64,000 bases of DNA from Hugenholtzia roseola DSM 9546 (GCF_000422585.1 NZ_AUGI01000037.1:18734-82733); one strand, 5' to 3'. Shown: positions 34,515 through 45,093, counted from the first letter of the stretch. Translations and numbers: made by a program. Notes: a model not told the origin generated them from the letters alone.

Positions 34515-35882
34515 TTAGCCGATATAAGTTTCGTCTTGCTCAATATTTTGCAGCACCCAAAAGTAGTCGCCTAAATTTACCTTTTGTCCGCAGTAGCCAC
34601 ATTGTGCATTTTTGCCCATCTTGTCCGCATTTTTTTGGCAGTTAGGGCAGGTTTTAATGTCGTAGGCGAGGTCTTTTTGGCTATTGGCATGTACGCCATG
34701 TTTGCGTACAAAAGTCCAGTATTCGCTAAAATGGTGGCGTTTGGTTTTCGAACCTTTCAAAACTTTTTGTTCTTTAAGGGAGCTAACAAATTCGAAACAG
34801 GAGATAAAAATTCGCGCCGTTAGCACTTCATAGTAAGCGTCCATTTCCACTTTGGCGAGTTCTATTTTCGTAATTTGTGGGTCTAAAAGCTGACTTTCTA
34901 CTCCTCTTTTCTGATAAGATTTTAACCAAAACTGACTTACTTCATACAACCTATCGCCAACCAAATGACGAGCATTGCCCCATTCATAAGTGCGCCAAGC
35001 CTCATAAACTTGTTCAAAATAAGGCAAGATGATGCGCTCTTGATAACTCTGCCAATAGCTTTCCCAGCGATTGAGCTGATGACGCGCCAAAAACTTTGCT
35101 TTTTGGTCGCTAATCTGTGGATGTACCAGCGTAGGAATCTGCAAACCGTAGGCAGTTGCAAAATTGACAAAAACATCAGGCTTAATTTCTGCTTCAAAAA
35201 TTGCCTCTCTATCTGCCAAAAACCATTGCCCTTCGCCTGCTATGACTTCTGTTTCACAATAGGTGCAGGTGCCATTTTCATCAAAAAGTCCTGTTTTCTT
35301 ACAATAAGGGCAGAGCAATTCTTGTAAGAAGTCCGCCGAAAGCGATTTGACCTTCGCTTTCCGCTCCAAAGTCCAACGCTCACGTGTAACACAATCCTGC
35401 TCCAAGTGAGGCGGCTGTGTTTGATAGCGCGTATAGGCTGCATCTATTTCTACAACAACTTTATCTCTTTGTTCATTTACCTCGATGGCGGTGATATGAA
35501 GCGCGGCAATGCTAATCTGCACATGTTTATGTCCTAATCCTGTTTTAATTTTATCTAATTCTTCCTGCAAAAGAAAATCAGACAAAAAAGGACGAAGTTG
35601 AACAAAATACTTTTCACCCTGAAAGAGATAAAATTTGAAATACAAACTCTTTACAAAATCTAAAAAGCTAATACGCGAAAAATGAGGGTCTTTTCCGCGC
35701 AAGGCAGTCAGGTAGTTTTCCAAAAGTTGTTTTTGCGCTACGCCTTCCTCACGCGCCAGAAGTGCAGCCTCTACTTGCTGCTGTTGTTTCTGTTTTTGAA
35801 AATAAAAAAACAAAAAAATACCGATTCCTACTAAAATGATACAAAATAAAACCCAAAAAGCATAGTGAGAGAAAATTTCCAT
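34515..35882 (-). CDS. Membrane-anchored Tim44-like protein with two zinc ribbons
   Basis: A 455-residue protein. Residues 8-28 are a single membrane helix, followed by a Gln-rich coiled stretch. Two Tim44-like domains (about 55-185 and 235-400; e.g. QISIAALHITAIEVNEQRDKV, LTARIFISCFEF) alternate with two CxxC zinc ribbons: C191/C194-C206/C209 and C412/C415-C428/C431. Tim44-like domains bind membranes or protein partners; a chaperone or assembly role is inferred, and nothing in the neighbourhood fixes it. The last four residues come just before the terminator. Confidence 0.75.
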   Translation of the reverse strand: MEIFSHYAFWVLFCIILVGIGIFLFFYFQKQKQQQQVEAALLAREEGVAQKQLLENYLTALRGKDPHFSRISFLDFVKSLYFKFYLFQGEKYFVQLRPFLSDFLLQEELDKIKTGLGHKHVQISIAALHITAIEVNEQRDKVVVEIDAAYTRYQTQPPHLEQDCVTRERWTLERKAKVKSLSADFLQELLCPYCKKTGLFDENGTCTYCETEVIAGEGQWFLADREAIFEAEIKPDVFVNFATAYGLQIPTLVHPQISDQKAKFLARHQLNRWESYWQSYQERIILPYFEQVYEAWRTYEWGNARHLVGDRLYEVSQFWLKSYQKRGVESQLLDPQITKIELAKVEMDAYYEVLTARIFISCFEFVSSLKEQKVLKGSKTKRHHFSEYWTFVRKHGVHANSQKDLAYDIKTCPNCQKNADKMGKNAQCGYCGQKVNLGDYFWVLQNIEQDETYIG

Positions 35883-36112
35883 AGTCGAGAGGTCAAGTTT
35901 GAGAAGGGAGAGAAGGCAGAGCGCAGGGATTTGAAAAATCGCTTTTCAAAAACTGCTATAAGGGGTAAAAAAGTGTTTGCGCCTTTGATAAGGTATCAAT
36001 TTTGCGTAAAAATAAAGAAAAAAATCGCAATACGCGCCTTATCATTGGCTTTATCGGCAAAAAATCCCTATTTTCGCAAAGTCCAACTTTCCCTTTTCCT
36101 AATCCGCTTGTT

Positions 36113-37027
36113 ATGAAGCCTTTGCTTTTTTCTACTCAAAAATACGACTACTTGCGCCAAGAAATGCTCCAAACGGGGGCGTATGAGGAAGGGCGCATCA
36201 CACATAAGACCTTTCCCGACGGCGAGCATTATTATCGCATAGAAAACGACCTCACCCATCAGGCTGCCGTCCTTATTGGGGGTACTATTTCTGAAAATGA
36301 TACGCTCGAACTTTACGATTTGGCTTGCGGCTTAGTGGGCTATGGCGTGCGCGAACTCACGCTTTTAGTGCCTTTTTTTGGCTATTCCACTATGGAAAGG
36401 GCGGTAAAAAAAGGTGAAGTGGTTACGGCAAAAACGCGAGCGCGTTTGCTTTCTTCCATTCCCCAAGCCTCTTACGGCAATCAAATTGTGATGGTAGATT
36501 TGCACGTTACAGGCTTGCAACACTACTTCGAAGGAGGCATCAAAGCCTTTCATTTATACGCTAAACCCTTGATTATCAAGGCTGCAAAAGACTTAGCAGG
36601 CAGCAATTTTGTCTTAGCCTCCACCGATGCAGGACGCGCCAAGTGGGTAGAATCCTTAGCCAATGACATGGGCGTTTCGGCGGCTTTTGTCTATAAAAGA
36701 CGCAGTTCGGGCAGCGATACCCAAATTACAGGGGTCAATGCAGATGTTAAAAATCAAAAAGTTGTCCTTTATGATGATATGATTCGCACAGGTGGCTCGC
36801 TCCTAAATGCTGCCCAAGCCTACAAAGAAGCAGGGGCAAGTCAGATTTTTGTCATTGCCACACATGGAGTCTTGCCGCAGGGTTCTATTGAAAAAATACA
36901 AAATAGTGGGCTTATTCAGAAAATAATTCTAACCAATACGCACCCGAAAGCGGTAGAAATAGCCTCTGATTTTGTAGAAGTTCGTTCTATTTCCACACTT
37001 TTACACGATTTTATTCAATCTTTATAA
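36113..37027 (+). CDS. prs: Ribose-phosphate pyrophosphokinase (PRPP synthetase)
   Basis: Transfers pyrophosphate from ATP to ribose 5-phosphate, giving PRPP for nucleotides, histidine and tryptophan. The 304-residue chain from the ATG at 36113 has the FPDGEHYYRIE segment near residue 32, MVDLHVTGLQHYF near residue 124, the flexible-loop lysine/arginine region, and the PRPP loop VVLYDDMIRTGGSLLNAA near residue 218. Some motifs deviate from canonical Prs (for example YDDMIRTGG for VDDMIDTGG), so it may be a divergent paralogue. The frame extends upstream to 36002 but that lead looks random. The WG-repeat gene begins ten bases after the stop. Confidence 0.85.
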   Translation: MKPLLFSTQKYDYLRQEMLQTGAYEEGRITHKTFPDGEHYYRIENDLTHQAAVLIGGTISENDTLELYDLACGLVGYGVRELTLLVPFFGYSTMERAVKKGEVVTAKTRARLLSSIPQASYGNQIVMVDLHVTGLQHYFEGGIKAFHLYAKPLIIKAAKDLAGSNFVLASTDAGRAKWVESLANDMGVSAAFVYKRRSSGSDTQITGVNADVKNQKVVLYDDMIRTGGSLLNAAQAYKEAGASQIFVIATHGVLPQGSIEKIQNSGLIQKIILTNTHPKAVEIASDFVEVRSISTLLHDFIQSL

Positions 37028-37036
37028 AAATAAAAA

Positions 37037-40000
37037 ATGATTATCTATCACATAAAAAATACCTTTTTCATTTGTTTTTTTCAGAAACTGATAACTAAAT
37101 TTTGGTTTCTTTTCATTTTTTCATTTCTTTTTTTTGCTACAATTCCCTACTTTCCAGCAACTGCCCAAACACATTCGGCTTTTCCCTTCAAAAAAGATAA
37201 TCTTTGGGGACTTATTTCCGAAGAAGGCGAGGTACTGCTCAAACCTCAATTTCAAGGTGTGCAAAGCCTACCACATCACTTTTTTCTCCTACAAAAAGCA
37301 ACAGAAGAAAGTGAAAAATTTGGAATTGCGACTGAAAAAGGGCAAATTTTGCTCCCCCCTCTTTATCTAAATGTGTTTCCTTTGGATAAAAATTTCGTCG
37401 CCTTTCAAACGGCTGATACCAAGCATTTTGGCATCATTTCAGCCACCTCACCGACACAAAAAACAGAGTCTATCTATCTCAAAGTCAAGTCTTTACATCA
37501 AGATTGGCTCATGGGGTTGAAGGAAAATAAATGGTTTCTTTTGGATAAAAATTTGCAGGTTTTTTCAAAAAATGGATACGATACAATTCTTTTAGTTCAA
37601 GATTTTCTAAAAATAGAAAGTAGTATAGATTTAAAAAACACAGAAACCGCCACTATCATAGGACAAAACAAAGTACAAAAAAATAAAATTACGCTCACCG
37701 AAAAATATCTTATCAGTCTTGCAGAACCCTCCTTTGCAGAAACCCCTATACAAAACCTAAAACTGCTCAACGACCAAATGGTAGCCTTTCAGATAGGTCT
37801 GGCTTGGGGAATAGTTCTCAAAAATAAAACAGTAGTTGAACCAAAATATAAAAACGTTTTAGAACTATATCAAGATTCTTTAAACACCTATTTTGCCTTA
37901 CAAGCCCCTTCGCAAAAATGGGCTTTGTATCGTGCAAAAGCCAATGAAAAGGTCGAGCCTTTGACAGATTTTGGTTATGATTTCTTACAGTTTTTTGTGC
38001 CTGATGCAGAAAATTCTGAAAAAAGTAAAAGTGAAAAACTTGTCTTGGCTTGTCAGGCTCAAAATTGTGGCGTTTTGTCTGAAAATGGAAAGATAAAATT
38101 ACCATTTATTTATCAAGATATTTACAATTTAGAAAATAAACTGATTGCCGCACAAAAAACAGAAGGTTGGCAGCTTTTAGATAAAAACACAAAACTTATT
38201 TCTAATCAATTTTTTGATATTATTTACGATTTTCCTTTCAAAACGCCCTTCACAAAGGTAGAAGCCAAAGGCAAACAAGGGCTTGTAGATAAAGATGGAA
38301 GTTGGGCTTTCGAACCACTTTTTGATAGAATAGAGTTGCGTCGAAATTGGCTTTTGGCGTATCAAGGCGAAACGATTTTGGCAAAACAGTACGAAATAAG
38401 ACAAAATAAAATAGAAATAACACAAAACTTATCTTTTCTTTCCGAAAAAGAATGGCTAAATTTTATAGGCTACCTCCCCCAAGAAACCTTTTTTACCAGT
38501 CGTTTGGTTTTTCGCAAACAAGGCGTTTATCGTTGGAAGTTGGATAGTTCGGAAAAATACCGTTTATTTTCCCCAGATGGGAAATACGTGTTAGAAGAAA
38601 ATTTTGATGCGATTGAAATTTCGCCCCTACCCAAACTTACTTTGGCGCGTAAAAAGCAGAACGGAAAAATGGTTGCTTCTTATGTCATAGACCATGTAAA
38701 AGGTCAGATTTTAGCAAAAACAAATTGTTATTTTATTGATGTAATAGATTTTGCTCACGCACAAATCGCACGCGCTCACCAAGATAGCCTGCATCGATAC
38801 AATAGATTAGTTAGAAAAGATGGGCAAATAATTTCAGAAATAGAAGGTAAAAAAATAGATACACTTACTTATTTTTATGAAAATCGTTTGGCTTTTCGCA
38901 GTCAAGGCAAATGGGGATTTTTAGACACCGAAGGCAAGATAATTGCCTCTGCCCAGTATGAAACAGTGGAGAGCTTTCAAAATGGCTTTGCTAAGGTAAA
39001 AAAAGAAGGTAAATGGGGCTACATAAATAAGCAGGGGGAAGCCGTCATTCCGACTGATTATCAATATCTTAGTGCGTATGAACCCTTGATAGTGATGGCA
39101 CAAAATAAAAAATTTGGTTTGATAACAAGTCAAAATAAAACTTTGATACAACCAGAATATGAATTTTTGGCGTTGGTCTTAAAAAGTGGTGAAAAAAGTC
39201 TTTGGAAAGCGCGTAAGATGGGAAAGTGGGGAATCATTGATGTCAAAAATCAAATAATCGTTCCTTTTAATTTCTCTAAAATTGATGATTTTACCGAATC
39301 TTTTACAATCGTTTGGCAGGGAAACAAAATTGGTGTCGTTTCGCAAAAAGGTGAGTTTTTGTTTCAGCCTCAAAACTTTCAAACAAATGTAGAAGCCGCT
39401 ACCTTTACCAAATCAGGGCTTATTCAGGTGGTGATAGAAAAAATAGAAGACAAAATCTCAAAACAAATTTTGTATAAAAAAAATGGCTATATTACAAAAG
39501 AAGGCAAGTGGATAGTAGAGCCTATTTATAGCTATATTCAAGATTTTGATAAAATTTTTATAGAAAAAAAAGGAGTAACTCTGGTAGAAAAAAACGAAAA
39601 AGTTGGCTATATCAATAGTGAAGGCAAGGAAGTTGTTAGCCCAGAATTTGACGAAATAGACCCTCATTTCGAGCAAATTTTTCTTGCACAAAAGGGAGTT
39701 GTTAAGGTCAGAAAAGGAAATTTATTTGGCTATCTTGATTTTAAAGGTGAAATGATTTTATCGCTCTCTTACGAATGGATAGAAGATTTTGCTAAAATCT
39801 ATCAGCAGCGAGATGCGGTTACGATTGCAAAAAAGAATGGCAAATTTGGTACAATAGATACGCATGAAAACCAAATTATTCCTTTTGAATATCAGGCAAT
39901 TAGAATGGATAAGCGTAATGATACACTTTCCTTTGTACAAAAAAATGGCAAATGGGGGCTTATCAATCAATTCAATCGAAGTATTTTAGCACCTGAATAT

Positions 40001-41491
40001 GAGCAACTTAGGTATTTGCAGGTAGAAGGCAATGCGTTAATTGAAGCAGTTTTACATAGAAAAAAAATTACAATTTTAGACGAAAATTTAAACCTTTTAG
40101 TTTGCTTAGAAGCAGAACAAGCGGGTGAAGTAGCGGAGGGGAAAGTGCCTTACGCCATCTTGAAAGACCAGAAAATGCGTTGGGGTTTTATGCAAATTGA
40201 CCCTCAAAGTAAGGAATCTAAGGGGCTTATTGCACCAGAGTATCAGGAAGCTCGTGCTTTTGGAGAAGGGCTTGCGCCTGTGAAAAATCAAAATTTTTGG
40301 CAATATATCAATGAAAAAAACGAAATAAAAATAAATTTAAAACTTGAAGATGCAAGACCTTTCAGAAACAATTTAGCCGCTGCCAAGCAAGGCGGACTTT
40401 GGGGATTTCTCAACTCAAAAGGCGAGTGGGTGATTAAGCCGCAGTTTTCGGATTGTCAAGACTTTGGGCAACTTGGTGTCCCTGATTTAACCGCAGTGCA
40501 GCAATCGAAAGGCGATTTGCTTGTGTGGGCTTTATTAGATAAAAGTGGTAAATTTAAAACGAAATTTGAGTACCAAAATTTATCATATTTTTCAGAAAAT
40601 CTGCTTGCTGTTCAATTAGCCGATAAAAATATAGAGAAAAGAAAATGGGGATTTATTGATGTAGAAGGTAAAATAATTATCCCTTTCGAGTATGCAGAGG
40701 CGGAAGCTTTTTCTGATGGTTTTGCAAAAGTTAGACTTTTACCCAAATCTAAATGGTCTTTTATCAATAATAAAAATGAAATTATTTTAAAAACACGTTA
40801 TGTAGAAGCCTCTAACTTTATTAAGGGAGTTGCTTGTGTTGATGGTGGAAGTCTAATAGATAAGTCGGGTAAAGTAATTGCAAAAACAAACGAAAAATTA
40901 AGTCAATTTTCTAATTTAGAAGCAGATATTTTTCTCGGCAAAAGCACAAAAGGTTTTGCTCATTATCAAAAAGAAGGAATAAAAATTTATCTTTCTGATA
41001 AACTCTTTTTTGATAGTGCTTTGAATTTTAAAGTATTGGAAAACAACACAACTCAAACCTTAGTATCCAAAGGAGAAAAATGGGTTTTGAAAAGGCAAAC
41101 TCCTGAAAATGAGATAGTTGAACTCCCTTTTTCTGCTTCACAAAAGGAGGTGTATTTGGCACAATACGGCGCAAAGCGTGTGCAGAATACGGTAGGAAAC
41201 AGAAAAATTAAAGATTTGGGGTTTGAAAAAAGAGCTACTTCTCAATGGTTTTGGATTGATAGCCAAGGGCATCGACTTGATGGATTGTCGTATGATTTTC
41301 TTTCTGTACACACTTTCAATAAAAAACAATACCATTTAGAAAATAATTATTTGTATGGATATTTAGACTTAAATGGGAAATGGCTTTTCGAACCGCAGTT
41401 TGAAGCACGTAGCTTTGTTGGAAAACAAACTTTATCGCTACAAACAGCAAACCGTTTAATTTACTTAAATCTCAACAAAAAATCTTTTTAA
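37037..41491 (+). CDS. Giant exported WG-repeat protein
   Basis: A 1484-residue protein with a signal peptide (hydrophobic stretch about residues 20-45, ending ATAQT) and roughly 25 WG repeats. Each reads like KWGFIDxxGKIIIPxxYxx, a beta-hairpin unit; clear units occur near residues 50, 430, 635, 660, 985, 1145, 1215 and 1460. WG-repeat proteins are widespread in Bacteroidota and a beta-propeller or solenoid fold is inferred, but function is unknown. The gene lies 9 bp after prs and 4 bp before the PorE-like gene, so this forms one run of closely packed genes. There is no T9SS sorting domain, so its final location is uncertain. Confidence 0.87.
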   Translation: MIIYHIKNTFFICFFQKLITKFWFLFIFSFLFFATIPYFPATAQTHSAFPFKKDNLWGLISEEGEVLLKPQFQGVQSLPHHFFLLQKATEESEKFGIATEKGQILLPPLYLNVFPLDKNFVAFQTADTKHFGIISATSPTQKTESIYLKVKSLHQDWLMGLKENKWFLLDKNLQVFSKNGYDTILLVQDFLKIESSIDLKNTETATIIGQNKVQKNKITLTEKYLISLAEPSFAETPIQNLKLLNDQMVAFQIGLAWGIVLKNKTVVEPKYKNVLELYQDSLNTYFALQAPSQKWALYRAKANEKVEPLTDFGYDFLQFFVPDAENSEKSKSEKLVLACQAQNCGVLSENGKIKLPFIYQDIYNLENKLIAAQKTEGWQLLDKNTKLISNQFFDIIYDFPFKTPFTKVEAKGKQGLVDKDGSWAFEPLFDRIELRRNWLLAYQGETILAKQYEIRQNKIEITQNLSFLSEKEWLNFIGYLPQETFFTSRLVFRKQGVYRWKLDSSEKYRLFSPDGKYVLEENFDAIEISPLPKLTLARKKQNGKMVASYVIDHVKGQILAKTNCYFIDVIDFAHAQIARAHQDSLHRYNRLVRKDGQIISEIEGKKIDTLTYFYENRLAFRSQGKWGFLDTEGKIIASAQYETVESFQNGFAKVKKEGKWGYINKQGEAVIPTDYQYLSAYEPLIVMAQNKKFGLITSQNKTLIQPEYEFLALVLKSGEKSLWKARKMGKWGIIDVKNQIIVPFNFSKIDDFTESFTIVWQGNKIGVVSQKGEFLFQPQNFQTNVEAATFTKSGLIQVVIEKIEDKISKQILYKKNGYITKEGKWIVEPIYSYIQDFDKIFIEKKGVTLVEKNEKVGYINSEGKEVVSPEFDEIDPHFEQIFLAQKGVVKVRKGNLFGYLDFKGEMILSLSYEWIEDFAKIYQQRDAVTIAKKNGKFGTIDTHENQIIPFEYQAIRMDKRNDTLSFVQKNGKWGLINQFNRSILAPEYEQLRYLQVEGNALIEAVLHRKKITILDENLNLLVCLEAEQAGEVAEGKVPYAILKDQKMRWGFMQIDPQSKESKGLIAPEYQEARAFGEGLAPVKNQNFWQYINEKNEIKINLKLEDARPFRNNLAAAKQGGLWGFLNSKGEWVIKPQFSDCQDFGQLGVPDLTAVQQSKGDLLVWALLDKSGKFKTKFEYQNLSYFSENLLAVQLADKNIEKRKWGFIDVEGKIIIPFEYAEAEAFSDGFAKVRLLPKSKWSFINNKNEIILKTRYVEASNFIKGVACVDGGSLIDKSGKVIAKTNEKLSQFSNLEADIFLGKSTKGFAHYQKEGIKIYLSDKLFFDSALNFKVLENNTTQTLVSKGEKWVLKRQTPENEIVELPFSASQKEVYLAQYGAKRVQNTVGNRKIKDLGFEKRATSQWFWIDSQGHRLDGLSYDFLSVHTFNKKQYHLENNYLYGYLDLNGKWLFEPQFEARSFVGKQTLSLQTANRLIYLNLNKKSF

Positions 41492-41495
41492 AAAT

Positions 41496-44165
41496 ATGAA
41501 AAAAATAATTTTTATACTTTTCGGTATGCTTTCAGGGGTATTTTCCCTTTCTGCACAAGAAACGTTAGTAGAAGCCTTGCAAGCTATGAAGGTGCAGGAT
41601 TATGAAAAATCTATTAAAATTTATGAGTCTTATCTAACTAAAAAAAACAACTACCCGCCTGCCCTTTTTGGTGTTGCCAAAGCCATGTTGTTGCAGCATC
41701 AGAAGAGGCAAAGTATAAAAAAAAATGCAGAAAATTTACTTTTTTATGATTTTAAACACGAACATGCTTACCTTAAAAAAGCCTTTTCGTATGCAAAAGA
41801 CGCAGAAAAATATTACAATAATGCAAAAGAAGACGAAAAATTTTCTTATGTAAAAGAAGGAATTTCTAATTTCAAAGATGTTTTTAATCTCAAAGAAGGA
41901 ATTTCGAAAGAAGCCGCCGATTTAATCTTAAAAGCACCCTACAACTTTCATTACACTGAACAGCCCAAAGTTTCGCCCTTTCACTTACTTGAAAATGCAG
42001 ATACTACACAAGAATTGCGACACCTGCTAATTTCACAAGCGACAGATTACTTACAACATTATGAAAAAACGAGAAGTCTACCTTTGGTAAGAAATATCAG
42101 GCGGAGGCTTTTAGAAGAATTTATTTCTATTGCAGCACTAAGAGGGCGTGGAACGGGAAACGGATTTTTTTATGAAAAGTTTTGCGATTGTATTTTAGAA
42201 GATTTTAAACAAGAAGAAATTAGCCATATTTTACCTCAATATTATGGGGCTTATTTTGGTTGGAATGATTTTGGTTATCAAAAAGACGAAAATTATATCA
42301 AAATAAATCAATTAGCTATAAAATATAAATTAGGTTCTATCTTAAACTTGTTTTGTACTCTCAACTTGCACCACAAGGGATACGAGGAAAAAAACAGAGC
42401 TTTATATGAAGATTTCATCAAAACGCTTGCGCCTTCTGATGTTGCGTTTATTGCCTTACAAAAAATGACCGTCCCTTTTTTGGAGGCTAAAAAATGGGAG
42501 GAAGCATCGAATTTATATCAAAGTTTCTCTTCGTATTTTCCCGAAAAAATAGCTGATTTTCAAAAGATTGACAAAATATTAGCCACGCCAGAAGACGAAC
42601 TTTTGCTAATTCCCTTAGGAAAGTCTATCAATTCAATTCGCCCCGAAACTGCCCCCGTTCCCACAGCAGAGGAAGATGGTCTGTACTTTTGTAGATACCA
42701 CATAGGTAGCGGACAAGATATATTTTATGCTTCTATAAAAAACGATAATTTTGAAACTGCTTTTGCACTCCCTACTACCATCAATACCAAAACCCATGAA
42801 GTTCCACAGAGTATTAGTTTTGATGGCAACACCTTAGTTATTTTTGGAAACTATGAAAATATAGAGGATTTTAAGTTAGAAATGAAAAAAGAAAATCCTA
42901 CTATGGGTAATGGTGATTTGTATTATATAGAAAAAGATGAGCAATTTAATTGGCAAAAAATAAAACCTTTTCCCACACCTATCAATACGCCTGCTTATGA
43001 AGCTGCCCTTACTTTTACGGCAGACGGAAAGGCTGCTTTTTTTGTATCGGATAGGACGGGTACTGTGGGGGGGCATTTTCCGAAAGCACCTAAAAATCGC
43101 TTGTATTATCATGGGCGCGAAGAGTTTAATACGGATATTTTCGTTGTAGAACGCAACGAAGAGGGGTGGTCTGAACCTATCAATTTGGGAGCAATAATTA
43201 ACACAAAATATGCAGAAAGTTTGCCTTTTTTACATCCAGACATGAAAACTTTGTACTTTATTTCTGATGGGCAGGCAGGTTTGGGCAGCGGCGATATTTT
43301 TATGTCCAAACGCCTCAATGAAAATAGTTGGACAGAATGGTCTGAACCTGTCAATTTGGGTAAAAGCATCAATACGGCTTATTTAGATGGATTTTACATG
43401 GGTACATCTGGAAAATTCGCTTATATTGTACTAAAAAATCAACCAAATGGAGAAGGAAGTTATGATATTTTTAAGTTTGAAGTTCCTCAAAGATTTCGTC
43501 CCGAACCTGTCATAACCTTAACAGGGTTTATAAAAGATGAAAATAATAAACCAATAGAAGCTGATATTGTATGGGAAGATTTGACTACGGGTAAAATTGT
43601 AGGGCGCGTAGCAAATCGGAAACAAGATGGGAGTTTTCGGGTTACAATGCCCAAAGACAAGCCCTTTGGGGTTTATGCAGAAAAGAAAGGTTTATATTCT
43701 ACTTCTCAAAATAATCAAAATGTAACTTTTATTACAGAAATAAATCAACAAAAGATAAACTCAAACGTCAGAGAAAATCAGAATATTACCCTTCTTAGTA
43801 GTCAGTATTTGGCAGAAAAACAAAAGAAAATACAACTAAATAATCTATTTTTTGATTTTGATAAAGATTCGATACTTCCTACTTCTTATCCTGAATTAGA
43901 AAGATTGATACAATTTTTAAATGAAAATAAAGATTTAAAAATAAGAATAGAAGGACATACAGACAATCAGGGAAAGGCAGAATATAATTTGACTTTGTCT
44001 GAAAAAAGAGCTGAAAAAGTTGCTAATTATTTGATTAAAAGGGGCATTGCGGCTCATAGGGTCTTTTTTAAAGGCTATGGCAGTGAAAAACCAATTGCGG
44101 ATAACTTCACTCCTGAGGGACGTGCGCAAAATAGAAGGGTAGAATTTTCGCTCAAAACTTTGTAA
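41496..44165 (+). CDS. OmpA-family protein with TPR, propeller and regulatory domain (PorE-like)
   Basis: An 889-residue exported protein. A signal peptide (MKKIIFILFGMLSGVFSLSAQ) precedes a TPR-like region (residues ~25-360), a WD40/PD40-type propeller (about 380-670, with LTFTADGKAAFFVSDR and DMKTLYFISDGQAGLGSGDIF repeats), a carboxypeptidase-regulatory-like beta domain (about 675-745) and a C-terminal OmpA peptidoglycan-binding domain (LNNLFFDFDKDSILPTS, IEGHTDNQGKAEYN, LSEKRAEKVANYLIKRGI). The order matches PorE, which tethers the T9SS to peptidoglycan; paralogues of other function exist, so PorE-like is as far as I go. It starts 4 bp after the WG gene. Confidence 0.85.
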   Translation: MKKIIFILFGMLSGVFSLSAQETLVEALQAMKVQDYEKSIKIYESYLTKKNNYPPALFGVAKAMLLQHQKRQSIKKNAENLLFYDFKHEHAYLKKAFSYAKDAEKYYNNAKEDEKFSYVKEGISNFKDVFNLKEGISKEAADLILKAPYNFHYTEQPKVSPFHLLENADTTQELRHLLISQATDYLQHYEKTRSLPLVRNIRRRLLEEFISIAALRGRGTGNGFFYEKFCDCILEDFKQEEISHILPQYYGAYFGWNDFGYQKDENYIKINQLAIKYKLGSILNLFCTLNLHHKGYEEKNRALYEDFIKTLAPSDVAFIALQKMTVPFLEAKKWEEASNLYQSFSSYFPEKIADFQKIDKILATPEDELLLIPLGKSINSIRPETAPVPTAEEDGLYFCRYHIGSGQDIFYASIKNDNFETAFALPTTINTKTHEVPQSISFDGNTLVIFGNYENIEDFKLEMKKENPTMGNGDLYYIEKDEQFNWQKIKPFPTPINTPAYEAALTFTADGKAAFFVSDRTGTVGGHFPKAPKNRLYYHGREEFNTDIFVVERNEEGWSEPINLGAIINTKYAESLPFLHPDMKTLYFISDGQAGLGSGDIFMSKRLNENSWTEWSEPVNLGKSINTAYLDGFYMGTSGKFAYIVLKNQPNGEGSYDIFKFEVPQRFRPEPVITLTGFIKDENNKPIEADIVWEDLTTGKIVGRVANRKQDGSFRVTMPKDKPFGVYAEKKGLYSTSQNNQNVTFITEINQQKINSNVRENQNITLLSSQYLAEKQKKIQLNNLFFDFDKDSILPTSYPELERLIQFLNENKDLKIRIEGHTDNQGKAEYNLTLSEKRAEKVANYLIKRGIAAHRVFFKGYGSEKPIADNFTPEGRAQNRRVEFSLKTL

Positions 44166-44234
44166 AAGAGGTGGCTTACTGTGAATAATGCGATAAAAAA
44201 TAGACTGCAAAGTAGGACTTTAACAAAAAATACT

Positions 44235-44242
44235 TACTTTTG
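44235..44242 (+). promoter_or_regulatory. -7 box of the DUF2490 gene
   Basis: TACTTTTG lies 22 bp before the ATG at 44264, giving a very short leader. A TTTA 14 bases upstream is a weak -33 candidate. Confidence 0.45.
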
Positions 44243-44263
44243 TGCTTCAATTCGCATCTTGCC

Positions 44264-45076
44264 ATGAAAAAAATAGCCCTACTTATCCTCTACTCGTCGT
44301 TTTTTTACGCTTGTTTTTTTCCTTTGAAAGGACAAGACCGCTCTGTTGCTTCTTTGGAGGAAACGGGAATATGGAGTGGTGTTTATCTAAAATTTAAACT
44401 AAGTGATAAATTAGGATACTATGGTGAGCATCATTGGCGAGTTCGAAATAGTTTGGAAAATACAAGCAGTTTTATTGGACGCAAGAGGCAACTCTATAAT
44501 AGAGCAGGTCTTAATATCTTTTTTAGTCCATATTTTGAAGCAGTAATCGGTCCTACGCTGGTGCTTAACTATTCCCCAAATCCTCAAAGTGCTGATTATG
44601 AAAAGGTTACGGTGGAGCCGCGCATTTGGCATCAATGGCTTTTCCTTACGCCTGCTTTGGGTAGAGTTAAAATTTATCATCAATTTCGTTTCGAGCATCG
44701 CTGGAAACGAGCGAATAATATCGGTGCGCCTTTGGAATATACAAACCGTTATCGGTATAAATTTTTCGCTTATATTCCAATCAATAAGAAAAAAATTACA
44801 GAAAAAACACTCTATTTTTCGCCAAGTGCGGAAATCTTCCTACACTCTGGTAAGTCTATCGTCTATCATCCTTTTGAGGATTTTCGTACTTATAATGGTT
44901 TTGGTTATGTTCTTAATTCAAAAATAACCTTTTTTGCAGGACACATGTGGACGATAGGACAGAAAAAAACAGGTTTTGAGTATAGAAATACGCACATTAT
45001 TCGTTTGAATGTTCTGATTGGCTTAGATTTTAGGTCGATTGAAAAAAGATTGCCTAATATTAATATTGGTTATTAA
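44264..45076 (+). CDS. DUF2490 outer-membrane-like protein
   Basis: A 270-residue exported protein of the DUF2490 family, which consists of predicted outer-membrane beta-barrels common in Bacteroidota. A signal peptide (MKKIALLILYSSFFYAC) precedes alternating amphipathic strands rich in Tyr/Phe/Arg (YLKFKLSDKLGYYGEHHWRVRN, GLNIFFSPYFEAVIGPTLVLNY, EPRIWHQWLFL, YHQFRFEHRWKR, YRYKFFAYIPINKK). The ATG at 44264 follows a TACTTTTG box by only ~20 bp, so I prefer it to 44240. Function is unknown. It is followed 17 bp later by the MORN gene. Confidence 0.82.
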   Translation: MKKIALLILYSSFFYACFFPLKGQDRSVASLEETGIWSGVYLKFKLSDKLGYYGEHHWRVRNSLENTSSFIGRKRQLYNRAGLNIFFSPYFEAVIGPTLVLNYSPNPQSADYEKVTVEPRIWHQWLFLTPALGRVKIYHQFRFEHRWKRANNIGAPLEYTNRYRYKFFAYIPINKKKITEKTLYFSPSAEIFLHSGKSIVYHPFEDFRTYNGFGYVLNSKITFFAGHMWTIGQKKTGFEYRNTHIIRLNVLIGLDFRSIEKRLPNINIGY

Positions 45077-45093
45077 AATATTTTGATAAAAAC

